In this document: positions 10,369-19,812 of the stretch, one piece after another
How positions within the stretch are numbered: the stretch's first letter is position 1
Layout of the letters: the number at the start of each line of letters is the position of its first letter
Source of the DNA: Ahaetulla prasina
Taxonomy: Eukaryota; Chordata; Lepidosauria; Squamata; Colubridae
NCBI RefSeq assembly: GCF_028640845.1
Contig: NC_080539.1
Coordinates: 191,713,436 to 191,777,435 of the forward strand
Direction: 5' to 3'
Length of the DNA stretch: 64,000 nt
The notes under the pieces: generated by a model
What the model was told of the DNA's origin: nothing
What the model saw: only the letters and a program-made list of their open reading frames with translations
Databases searched by the model: none
Program-made: the position numbers and the translations under genes

Positions 10369-11300
10369 ATGGAGGAACATGTGAAATTGGTGCGGTCAGT
10401 TCTGAAAAAGCTCAGAGTGGCCGAACTGTATGCTAAACTATCAAAGTGCGAGTTCCATCAAAGCAAGATTGCCTATTTGGGATACCGAATCTCAAACGAG
10501 GGGATAGAAATGGACCTGGAAAAGGTCAGGGCAGTCCTAGAGTGGGCACCCCCATGCACCAGTTAGCAGCTACAGAGTTTCTTAGGGTTTGCAAACTTTT
10601 ATCGACAGTTTATTCCCTCGTTTGCACAAATCGCCTTACCTATTACCAACCTCCTGAAAACAAAGGGGGAGGTCAAGCTAAAACCTAGGAGGCCGCTCGA
10701 ATGGAATATGGAGTGTCAAGCAGCTTTTGAAAAGCTGAAACAGATGTTCGCTGCTGAGCCGGTTTTGAAACACCCTGACATGGAGGCTCCTTTTGTTGTC
10801 CAGCCGATGCTAGTGATGTGGCGGTTGGGGCGGTGCTACTTCAAGCTAATGCTGATGGGTCCCTACAGCCCTGTGCCTTTACTTCCCGTAAATTGTCCGA
10901 GACCGAACAGAGATGGACAATTTGAGAGAAAGAACCTTTTGCGGTCCATTGGGCATTGTTAATTTGGAGGCATTTTCTCAAAGATGCGAAACACCCTTTT
11001 GAGGTGTGGACAGATCACAAGAACTTAGAGACCTTAAAAACCCTGCAAAAGTTGTCACCCAAATAAGTCCGGTGGGTCCAACATTTCAATCGTTTTAAGT
11101 TCACCCTGTGTTATGTCCTGGGAGGAGAATTTTATGGCTGATGCCCTCTCGAGGCTGCCTCAATACAATAGTGCACAACTGGAAATAATCCGGCTGTTAT
11201 CCCTTCAAGACAACTGGCAGCCCTGGTAGTCACCAGGGCCCAAACAAGAGGAGAACCAATCATACCCACTGGGTTGAGTGAGCAATTAAGGGACGCACTA
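10369..11300 (+). pseudogene. pol: Gypsy B RT thumb and RNase H
   Basis: Thumb/connection: MEEHVKLVRSVLKKLRVAEL, AKLSKCEFHQSKIAYLGYRI, then a TAG stop after PPCTS at about 10564 where relatives read on into LQSFLGFANFYRQFI. The RNase H part (10708-11150) is shifted twice; it keeps MECQAAFEKLKQMF, a TDHKN motif at about 11009-11023 (catalytic aspartate position, lost in copy C) and a shifted ADALSRLPQ. RNase H removes the RNA template after minus-strand synthesis in the family. Inactive here. Confidence 0.82.
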
Positions 11301-11307
11301 AAAACAG

Positions 11308-12550
11308 ATGAGTGGTTTGCCTCCCACAGAAATGAATGTACTTCTTCGTGATGGTCTCGCATGGGTTGGAGCGAAGCTGTATGTTCCTGCCAGCCTAAGG
11401 GGCATGGTGTTACAACAATTCCACGATGCAAAAGTTGTGGGACATTTTGGATTTGTGAAGACTTTACTTTTATTATTATTATTATTATTTATTAAATTTT
11501 TATACCGCCCTTCTCCCGAAGGACTCAGGGCGGTGTACAGTTTGAGTTTACATTTAGTTAAATGACAATTCTGGTGGCCCTTCCTAAAGAAAGACATAGA
11601 GGCATATGTCGCCAGTTGTCCTATATGTGCTTCGGCAAAAAGGCCACCTGGGAAGCCACCCGGGTTACTCCAGACTGTAGCCAGACCTGGGGCCCCTTGG
11701 AAGGAGATATCCATGGATTTTATTGTGGAATTACTAGAAAGTAACAGAAATACAGTCATTTGAGTAGTTAAGGACTTGTTCTCGAAACAGGTGCACTTTG
11801 TACCCTGTCCCAAGATTCCCTCAGCAAAGATGCTGGCTAAACTATTTATTCAACGTGTCTATCATTTACATGGTGTCCCAGAATGAATTATATCTGATAG
11901 AGGAGTTCAGTTACCCTTTCACTTTTGGAGAGAGTTCCTGAGGTTATTAGGCTCTGTCCAGTGACTAAGCTCTGCCCACCATCCTCAGACAAATGGGGCC
12001 TGTGAGAGAACTAATTCGGTATTAGAACAATACCTCAGATATACAATACCTACTGCCATTTGCAGAGGTAGTGTATAATAATTCCATACACAGCAGTACT
12101 GGGTTTACACCATTCAAAGTGGTATCTGGCCAGGAATTTGTGCCTATCCTGGAATTACCACAGGAGAAACCCCAAATACCATCCCTGGTGGAATGGATCG
12201 AACAACTTCAACTTACCTGGCTAGTAGCCTGTAAGGCATTGGACAAAGCCCACAAAGCTCATAAAAAGCAGGCTGATAAGAAACAGGCTGCCCCAAAAGA
12301 GTACCAGGTGGGGGATAAGGTTTTCCTCTCTACTAAGTACTTGCAAATTACCCAGAAATCAAAAAAACTGGGACCCAAATGTGTAGGCCCTTTCCCCATT
12401 GTGCAGATAGTAAACCCAGTCATGGTACATTTAGTTACCAAAACCCCACCGGAGAATTCACCCGGTGTTTCATGTCAGCTTGCTGAAACCTGTACAAATG
12501 TCGCCAATTTGTCCAAATCAAAAAAACCCTCTGGTGCCTCTCCTCAATGA
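11308..12550 (+). pseudogene. pol: Gypsy B integrase, split by L2 tail
   Basis: Integrase in fragments. The N-terminal HHCC zinc domain is cut between GHFGFVKT and HLVK by the 79-bp L2 tail at 11468-11546. The core is readable across stops: ISMDFIVELLES (first aspartate), DLFSKQVHFVPCPKIP, IISDRGVQ (second aspartate) and HHPQTNGACERTN at about 11975-12015 (catalytic glutamate present). The C-terminal domain is open at 12071-12550, with GDKVFLSTKYLQ and KKLGPKCVGPFPIV, the GPY/F module. Several TGA/TAG stops lie between 11750 and 12070. Confidence 0.83.
11468..11546 (-). mobile_element. Very short L2 3' tail insertion
   Basis: Antisense 3' end of an L2: (TTA)n, then the conserved hairpin-like ACCGCCC...GGGCGGT motif. 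It is flanked by the 5-mer TTTAC on both sides (11463-11467 and 11547-11551), which marks it as an insertion into the integrase region rather than part of Gypsy. Extreme 5' truncation leaves only the region recognised by the L2 reverse transcriptase. Confidence 0.82.
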
Positions 12551-12698
12551 AGGTGAACAACATTTTGAAGTCAAAGAAATCCTCGACTCTCGAAGGTGTA
12601 GAGGTAAAGTCCAGTATCTGGTGTCCTGGAAACACTTTCCCCCCTCTTATTGTGAATGGGTGAATGAGCAGGATGTTAGAGCTCCACATCATATATAA
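12541..12698 (+). pseudogene. Gypsy B chromodomain
   Basis: C-terminal chromodomain of integrase. The translated stretch contains HFEVKEILDSRRCRGKVQYL, then VSWKHFPPSYCEWV and a final stop after APHHI. This matches the chromodomain pattern: a hydrophobic start, a YLVSWK-type strand, and a PPS..EW segment at the helix. In chromoviruses this domain binds modified histone tails and steers integration to heterochromatin. A -1/+1 shift separates it from the integrase C-terminal frame near 12465-12540. Confidence 0.85.
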
Positions 12699-12739
12699 TT
12701 GTTTCACAGGAAATATCTAGAGACCCCTTAGGATCGGGT

Positions 12740-13340
12740 AACTGTTTTTGTATGTTATTAACTGCTTGGGGGTGTGTGCTAGAATATTTCTACGCTGTTG
12801 TGTCTCGCTCGCTTTCCCCGCAGCCGTCCCTCTTATCTCCTGCCAAACGCTGAGGAATGTCCTGCCATGCCTCCAGGCCCCAGCCCTGGCACCATGCCCA
12901 GACAGCCTGAGCAAGAAGAAGGGCCTGACCTGCCTCCAGCCCCCAGCCCTGGCTCCATGCCCAGGCAAACGGAGCAACTAGACCCCTCCCCCTCCCCCAC
13001 AGCATGTGAGCCTGAGGAATGTGAATTACCAACAGCTGGAGCCTGGAGAGATCCTCGCTTCAGGAGAATTGATAGGCGACGTCAGCAAAAGGAAAGGAGG
13101 GGCAGGCCTGGATAAGTGCTGAGTCATGGAGCCACCCCATGGCCTATATAAAGGATCTGCTTTCTGGCATTCTCTGAGTCAGGCAAAGTCTACCTTGGAT
13201 TGCTGAAGTCACTTCCTGGTCTCCTGCCTGCCTTGAGAACTTTGCTAGGACTTTGGCAGAGCTGCAGAAGCACGCCTGATACGGACTTCCCCGACCCGGC
13301 CGTCAGTGAAGGAGTGGGACATGACATCTGCTGTCTATTT
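12740..13340 (+). promoter_or_regulatory. Promoter-like segment, possible second LTR
   Basis: Lies between the chromodomain stop and the 3' LTR. It contains a clear TATA box, CCTATATAAAGG at about 13142-13153, with GC-rich sequence upstream and a downstream T-rich stretch near 13330-13360. A 63-bp unit is duplicated at 12870 and 12933; its open frame encodes proline-rich repeats (PPGPSPGTMPRQ, then PPAPSPGSMPRQ). Most likely part of an LTR from another Gypsy family, or a long 3' untranslated region. I do not treat the 105-residue open frame as a real gene. Confidence 0.45.
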
Positions 13341-13390
13341 TACTTTATTTTATTTTCTAGGACTAATGTCTTTTCTCCAGGAGGGCCGAA

Positions 13391-13832
13391 TGTCAGCCTC
13401 TGCATATGATGCTTGTTTGCTATTGGCTGCCATTGTAATGGGAAGTGGGAGGCTTTTCTGGTATATGGGTGGGGGAGAAGCGAGCTGGTGGAGATGTCTC
13501 GAGAAAAGAGAGGAAACTTCTCACAGGCTTCAAGCAGCTGTAAAAGGAACTGATAGCTGTCAAGGTCAACCGTTCCAGCATGCCAGAGAGAGGGGGCCCA
13601 TCTGAAGAAGAGCCTGACATAACACCTTGGGGAGATGTGGATTTGACGCTGAACCTGGTTCCTTATGGGGAGGGATTTGGGATTGCTTTCAATATCTAAT
13701 TTTCACACCTATTGCTTCAGACCTTGCTTTTCTTTTGTTGCATTCAGTTCATACTCAGTAAAAGTACCTTTCACTATAAACATGGAGTTGGAGTCTTTCT
13801 TTCTCAGGTTTTGAAAGGAGGCATGCCTGACA
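13391..13832 (+). repeat. Gypsy B 3' LTR
   Basis: 442-bp segment bounded by TGTCAG...CTGACA inverted ends. It has a TATGGGTGGGG stretch, an AGTAAA polyadenylation-like signal at about 13757 and the conserved end AACATGGAGTTGGAGTCTTT. The same end sequence occurs at 8290-8330 (the remnant of the 5' LTR of this element) and, more diverged, in LTRs at 50037-50497 and 59391-59842. The 5' counterpart is too short for dating. Confidence 0.75.
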
Positions 13833-14441
13833 GATTCTGTGTAGGCAACCTTGGCCAGAGAATCCAACCTGCCCCCACAACATTCAGGGTACTAGTTCCA
13901 AGCCTCCACAGCATGTGAAGACTAATGGTTTCTGTAAAGGAAAGCAAGAAATAGCTCCCTATTAGGACTCATCCTGACATTTTTGTTCTCACCTCTTCAG
14001 ACAAGAGTAATTCCAGTGTCCTTGAGATGGAATTGTAACCCATTAACTCAAGAAAGATATCTGGGTCATGCTTTGCTTCTGTTTGCCAAACTATTGTGAA
14101 AGTTTCTGTTAGCACTTGATGAGAGCACTGCTTCCCTGTCTTATCTTCATCTCTCTTCTGCCATATGATTTTGCCATTTGTGCAAAACCTGTGATGGAAG
14201 GTGCTAGTTTTCTCTTTTGCACTGCTTCACTTCCCACCTACCTACCATGCAATTGTAGTAAATTGAATTGATAAATTGTAGTTAGTGCTTCATGGAGATA
14301 TCATCATTGGAATCATCACTGGAATCACTATGAGTAAAATCTGTCTCAACCAGACCCAAGCTTGGGCTTTGTCCTAATATCCTGAAAAATGGGTAATCAG
14401 CAAAATAATATCCTGGTTTTGGGGGAAATCTCCTAGATTCC
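13833..14441. other. Unclassified sequence
   Basis: About 600 bp of mixed composition with no convincing open frame, repeat or terminal structure. It is the flank into which the hAT element at 14450 inserted (left target copy at 14442-14449). Confidence 0.5.
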
Positions 14442-14897
14442 ACATACACCAGTAGAGGGTTGCTACCGGTTCTCCCCAGTTCGTAAGAACCGGTAGTAAA
14501 CATTTTGAGTAGTTCGGGGAACAGGTAGTAAAAATTCTGCCTGGCCCGCCCCCAATCTATTGCTGCCTCCCGACTCCCAGCTGATTGGCTAGAAGGAAAA
14601 AATCAAGACTCACTTGTCAAAGAAAAGAGAAAAAAAAACAAGACACCGTCCCTTTAAATTGAGAAGCCAAGAAGCCTCCCAACTGATTGGCTCGCTTCTC
14701 AGCCAGGAGATTGCTTGGCAAAGAAGAAGGGGTGGGTGGGAAACGCTGTCGTTTTAAATTGACAGAGGGGCTAGAAGCTCCTTTCTGGATCAGCTGAACA
14801 ACAAATTGGATAAGAGGAGGAATTCTTATATGGTTCAATGTTTTTGAAGTTTTGGTCTTTGTGCAACATGGGCTTTGTGTTTCTAAAAAGGTTTGGG

Positions 14898-14940
14898 ACA
14901 TGATTGTAAAAATAAAACTTTTTTACTAAAAAAAAAAAAA
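14898..14940 (+). mobile_element. Ultra-short L1 3' tail insertion (43 bp)
   Basis: Only 43 bp of L1 3' end: AATAAAACTTTTTTAC followed by oligo(A). The 13-mer AAAAAGGTTTGGG occurs at 14885-14897 and again at 14937-14949 (partly shared with the A tail), a target-site duplication. The same tail sequence ends the L1-derived element at 30.35 kb. This is target-primed reverse transcription that aborted almost immediately. Confidence 0.82.
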
Positions 14941-15394
14941 AGGTTTGGGTGATTTCCATTGTGAAGTATCCTGTCTTGAATGAGTTTTCTGCCTGCTTGT
15001 AAATGGAGCCGAACTTCCGGCTTCCACTTTGTATTATCTGTAAGCACCAGCAGCTGTTTTCTGCTTACAAAGTTTCCTTTATGCAGCTGGCAGGAATGTG
15101 GAATTCCAGGTAGGTTCCTTTCTAGCAGCTTGATTATTCCTTAATTATCTGGGATATTTTATTTGGGAAATGAAGGGGGGGGGAGTTTGATTCCTTCCGA
15201 GAACAGATTAGTGAGCTGGGGAGGAAATGGGGATTTTGAAGTAACCTTCCCCTGGAGTGGGGAGGGAATGGGGATTTTAGGCTTGCTGTCAAACATCAGC
15301 CATAATACTAATGATTGTTTTGAACATTATGCAGGTTGAATACATGAATGGCTATTTTATATGTGAAATTGTGACTGAAACCTATATAGGTTCA

Positions 15395-15535
15395 CACTGT
15401 CAGGAAGTTTGGCCTTAGTTTTAGGTTGCTTCTCTCTTCATTGAGTTTCCATCCATTGCTTCTTGTTTTGTCTTCTGGTGCTTTGGAAAATACTTCCCCC
15501 ATCCTTTTTAGCAGCCCCTTAAAAGCCTGTTGCTT
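15395..15535 (-). mobile_element. CR1 3' fragment
   Basis: Antisense CR1 C-terminal coding sequence, matching the region that encodes WKLIKER...RRNFLT in the CR1 at 33.1-34.4 kb. It is diverged and short; no tail is seen. It sits inside the hAT-type element at 14450-15977. Confidence 0.6.
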
Positions 15536-15603
15536 ATCACACCCTTGGGTAAAGCATGTGAGCCATTTCCTCCTTTCAGTGGTCCATGAAAGTGCCTCTA
15601 TAG

Positions 15604-15713
15604 CAGAGGTCTCTAATCTTGGCCACTTTAAGACTTTAAGACAGCAAGCTGGCTGAGGAATTCTGGGAGTTGAAGTCCATAAGTCTTAAAGTGGCCAAGT
15701 CTGGAGACCCCTG
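15604..15713. mobile_element. Palindromic hAT-type MITE, second copy
   Basis: 110-bp relative of the MITE at 8583: CAGAGGTCTCTAATCTTGGC at the left and TCTGGAGACCCCTG at the right, with the two halves inverted. Flanks CTCTATAG (15596-15603) and ATCTATAG (15714-15721) match at 7 of 8 positions, supporting an 8-bp target duplication. Confidence 0.8.
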
Positions 15714-15985
15714 ATCTATAGTATGTAGATAATAAAGTTGAAAAAAGGTGAACAACATTTTTGCAGAACTATAGATATATTGAGGCTGGGTGTGACAAGG
15801 CTGGGAGGGGAGGGGCCAGGCGAGGTACCCCTTGACATGAGAGACATTGAGTTGGCCACGCCTACCCAGTCATATGACCATCAAGCCAGACCTACTGTCA
15901 CATGACCATCAAGCCATGTCCACAAAATAAGCCACGCCCACATAACCGGTAGTAAAAAATTTTAGAACCCACCCCTGACATACAC

Positions 15986-17324
15986 CTTCCTAAACCATCT
16001 AGATCACCTGCAACAGCAGGAGCAACAACTTAATTCTTGCTGCTCATTGCAATTACAGAGATATTAAACTGTCTCGACTATCATAACAGAACTATAAAAA
16101 TCTAAACAACCATTAGTTTTAATGTAGCAAATATGAGCAGCTGCAGCAAAGCACCAAGGAAGCGGAGGAAGGAAATTTTGTTGATAAAAAGATGTAGATG
16201 TTAGCTACATAATACTGTATGCTTGATTTTACTTCTCAGCCTGGTAAGCCTAAAATGTTTACAACCTGGCCCTTTACAGAAAAAAAAAATCTGACCCTGT
16301 TCTAGGGTTTCTGCTTTATCAGAGACAGAAGGGCATTGTCTATGCGAAAGTGACATCTGAATATATCTTTGGTTGAGAGAAGATCCCTGGGTGACTTTTG
16401 GGCCAATTGTTTTCTCAGGAGAAAATGCTATGACTGGTGCCTTGAGCTTCTGAAAAAAAGAATCATTCTGCTCACAACACAATATTGCAGTAGGGAAGAG
16501 GAAGTATTTGACATTACTCAAAGCATCTCCATTTCAGAGAAGACTTTCCAAGCATTAAATTCCAGAGTTTTGTTTTGTTTTTGCAATGTTCAGTTGGGAC
16601 TCTTGAGAAATTACTGACTGACAATAATGACTGAAAATTAATAACAAGCTTTACTTCATGTTTACTCATATTTTTCATTCACCATTGTTTTATTAAAAGA
16701 ATACACTGCAGAAATGTAAATCTGAGAATAAGATCTAAAGCAGCAGAAGAATAGGTAAAGTATCACCAGATAATACAGAGATGCAAACAGTAATAAATAT
16801 TTAATGTCTGGAGAAATGAGAGTTCATAAGTTGGATGTTTAATAGCAGCATGTTTTTTTTATTCCTATAGTATTTTGATTTATACATTAAACTGAATTGT
16901 TTAGTTATCTCAGTATATGAAGAAAGATTATTACATCTTTGAGTAATACATTTTAAATGCATCTTTTTTCTCTCCAGCAATGTTTTCTTGCATTGGTGTT
17001 CAAACTTTCAGATGACTTGAGGAGTTCTAAAAACAGCTATGGAAAGAGAAGGATCTGTCCTGGGTCCTGGGCCCACCTTGCTTCAACAAAACTGGCTTCA
17101 CATGTAGGGCCTCAAGAGACCTGTAGCTAAGAAGCAGTTGGGAGTAGGGGGGAGAAGGAGAAGGAGGGCCAGTGTTCTACTTAGGCCCACTACACAGGAT
17201 TGCCATAGAAGGGAATGATATATCTTGGCATTTTAGCTATTATTTAGTGTTTTAACTAATGATTTGGCATTGGCATTACATCTGGAAAGAATATGAAGTG
17301 ACTGAAGTATCATGCATTAATCTG
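15986..17324. other. Unclassified AT-rich sequence
   Basis: About 1.3 kb with no element I recognise, no long open frame with protein-like composition and no clear terminal repeats. Candidate unique intergenic DNA. Confidence 0.45.
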
Positions 17325-17385
17325 TTGTTTAAATTATTTATTTTATTTATTAAATGTTTATGCCGCCCATCTCCCTATAAGGTGA
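17325..17385 (-). mobile_element. L2 3' tail fragment
   Basis: Antisense (TTTA)n tract followed by GCCGCCCATCTCCCTATAAGG, the complement of the conserved L2 3' end seen complete at 28200-28260 and 46920-46995. Strongly 5' truncated. Confidence 0.65.
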
Positions 17386-18552
17386 TTGTTATGATTTATG
17401 CTTTTAGACCCAATCTTTTTTAAGCCATGGACTGGGAAGTCAAACAACATCCATCAAACAACCCACACTGGATCTGGGTGGTAGATTGTGAGCCATAACC
17501 TTTAAATGAGAAGATTCCTTCTTTAATGGATTGATTTGTACATATACACACCACACACACACACATCACTGCTGTGTAAATTTCTACTTACTTTTGTTCA
17601 GCCCTTCCCCGGGTATGAAATGGAATGTACTAGAGTAAGCAAAAATGCTCCTGCAGTTAAAATATTTAATTCTGTGATGCAGAAACATCTAACCTGCAGC
17701 AAATTTGCAGCAAATCACTAACTATATGAAATTAGAATTGCTGTGCTGCCACAGCTTTTCATTCCAAGTAATTTACAACATCATTGGAATGATTTGGCAA
17801 CCATAATTTTACCCTCTGCTTGCTTGACACTAAGCATGCCTCATCCTTGACTGTAATTTATCTTTGCTTATCCTATTCTTTTTTGAACAGTCAAATGCCA
17901 ACCAGTATAAAAAATGCAAAGGAATAAAGCAAGTGAAGACAATGCTTCCTGATGCTGGCACCTCTTTTGGTTACCACAGGAAAAGCCCAGTTCTACCAAA
18001 GACTGCTGGTAGTAAAGGCTCTGCAATTGCTAAAATAACATTGGGATAAGTTCCACAGCTAAGAACATTTATGATAAACAGCCATTCTTTTTCAAAGTAA
18101 AACACCAGATTGCTGTGGCATCTTGGAAAAATATGTGTGAAAGCAAATTGGAAGCAAAAAGCATGTGGCTTAATTGTTTTAAAGCATATGGCAGATTGCT
18201 AGTATTATGCACATTTAAAGAGTTGCACATCAGATGCCATAGCAGTTCCAAAAACTCAGCAGAGATTAAACATGATTTTGTTATCTCGAGAATTACTCCG
18301 CTAGCCAGAGACCTCCATCAAAAATTCAGTACATAAAGCAAATCCCAGAGTAACCACCAATGGAAAGCAGGACGATTACCCTTAGTACTGAGTATAGTAA
18401 TAGATTAAAGGCTGTGAATGGAACTCTGTGAATTTCTTTGGAGTATTATTGCACAGTATTATGATCTAACCCTTATGCAGTTTTTGATGTGGTTACTGGA
18501 AGAAAAGGAACTTCTGCAACGCTGTTTATTTATTTACTATTTATTTATTTAT
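17386..18552. other. Unclassified sequence with small microsatellites
   Basis: No gene recognised. It holds a short (CA)n-like run at about 17545-17567 and a (TTTA)n stretch at 18525-18550 that abuts the following LINE tail. The small open frames have no recognisable domains. Confidence 0.45.
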
Positions 18553-18826
18553 TTACTATTCACTGAATCTGCACTACTATTAATTTTCTCATAATTCCCA
18601 TCACCAATCTCTTTCCACTTATGACTGTATGACTGTAACTTGTTGCTGGCAATCCTTATGATTAATATTGATATACTGACCATCAATTGTGTTGTAAATG
18701 TTGTACCTTGATGAAGGTATCTTTTCTTTTATGTACACTGAGAGCATATGCACCAAGACAAATTCCTTGTGTGTCCAATCACACTTGGCCAATAAAAAAT
18801 TCTATTCTATTCTATTCTATTCTGTT
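18553..18826 (+). mobile_element. Rex1-like LINE 3' end with (ATTCT)n tail
   Basis: 5'-truncated copy of the LINE at 7061: the same 3' UTR (CACTACTATTAATTTTCTCAT, then TACACTGAGAGCATATGCAC), ending in TTGGCCAATAAAAAATTC and five or so ATTCT repeats at about 18800-18824. The pentamer tail is part of the element's 3' end and is repeated in opposite orientation at 42467 and 57201. Confidence 0.85.
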
Positions 18827-19804
18827 ATGTGATACCATTATTTGTATGATAGCTAGCTTCAGAACAATATGATTCTGAAAAAATATAAAAAATGTAGGCA
18901 ATGCATAGAATTTTAAGAAAATAATAGCAGAAATACTTTAATATTATTATATGACAACACTCATTTTAAATATGTTGCTTACTGAGGTCCTTCCAATAGC
19001 TTACCATGACCCAGTTGTGACTTGTGAATACAAAGCTGGAAAGAATATATAATTCAAAAAGTTGTACTCCATCAACTTTTGCTATTGAAATATTGCAGAG
19101 ATGTATACATATAACCTTTTCAAGAATGGAAAAGTAACCATGACCAATTCTATCATTATTGTTTAAGTCACTGTTTGAAATGTGCATCTCCTATGCTAAA
19201 CAAAACCAGGATATTACACATATATCATTCTAAAAATGGAAATTCTTCTGACATTTAGCATAATATTGCAAAGCAGATTTCCAAACCAAGCATAGGAACA
19301 CAAAAACCGCTTAGCTAAATCAGCCCAAGGGCATATTTCAGAATGATTATCTTCCATAAAAAGCACTGATATGATACCTCTGGAAACTCAGAAGCAGGTA
19401 TGAAGGTGACCTCATTACGTATAGCTTTAGAGAGAAGTCATATAGTATTCTTTATGGCAGAATGGCTGCACCTGAAAGGATAAAGGCTGGATATAGCAAA
19501 TTTCTCCACACTTTGACCCAGCCCCTCCATTGAGGCTGCACCTGTTTACCTTCTAGCCTCAGCTGTTTTCACCTGGCATCTTCCCTCTCATCTTAGTATG
19601 TAAGTGACAGAGGTTCTACAACCCATATTATCTTTCTAGCAAGTAAAATGTGCAAATACAACACGAAATAACTTCAACAGTGCTCCATAAGTGTCTTATA
19701 CAATAGAAGTATGTAGCTAGATGATTTAGTTCTCCCTGTTGGAGATAGACCAATCTCATAAAAGATAATTACAGTATTTAATGGTATTCTAGAAAGAATG
19801 TTTA
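18827..19804. other. Unclassified AT-rich sequence
   Basis: Roughly 1 kb without recognised repeats or coding sequence. It forms the left flank of the hAT element at 19813 (target copy at 19805-19812). Confidence 0.45.
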
Positions 19805-19812
19805 AATACAAC

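Larger units (their letters stand above)
8285..13832 (+). mobile_element. Ty3/Gypsy element B with chromodomain
   Basis: Largest chromovirus-type Gypsy copy in the window. Order: remnant of the 5' LTR (about 8285-8347), gag (8398-9175), protease (9182-9750), RT (9748-10359), RNase H (10369-11300), integrase (11308-12550), chromodomain (12541-12698), untranslated/promoter-like sequence, and a 3' LTR at 13391-13832. It carries two internal insertions (a MITE at 8583 and an L2 tail at 11468). The gag-PR-RT-RH-INT-chromodomain order is the classical chromovirus layout. Confidence 0.88.
14450..15977. mobile_element. hAT-type element with perfect 8-bp duplication
   Basis: 1528-bp non-autonomous DNA transposon. 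The boundaries are set by an identical 8-mer, ACATACAC, at 14442-14449 and 15978-15985. The right end reads GAACCCACCCCTG; the left end CAGTAGAGGGTTGC is a diverged inverted match. Both subterminal regions share ACCGGTAGTAAA/GCTACCGGTTC motifs in opposite orientation. No transposase is encoded. It has itself collected insertions: a 43-bp L1 tail (14898), a CR1 fragment (15395) and a palindromic MITE (15604). Confidence 0.85.

Noticed and set aside
12798..13115. 105-residue proline-rich open frame considered as a gene.
   Set aside because: It is generated by a 63-bp duplication in GC-rich sequence, has overlapping open frames in all directions, and shows no domain.
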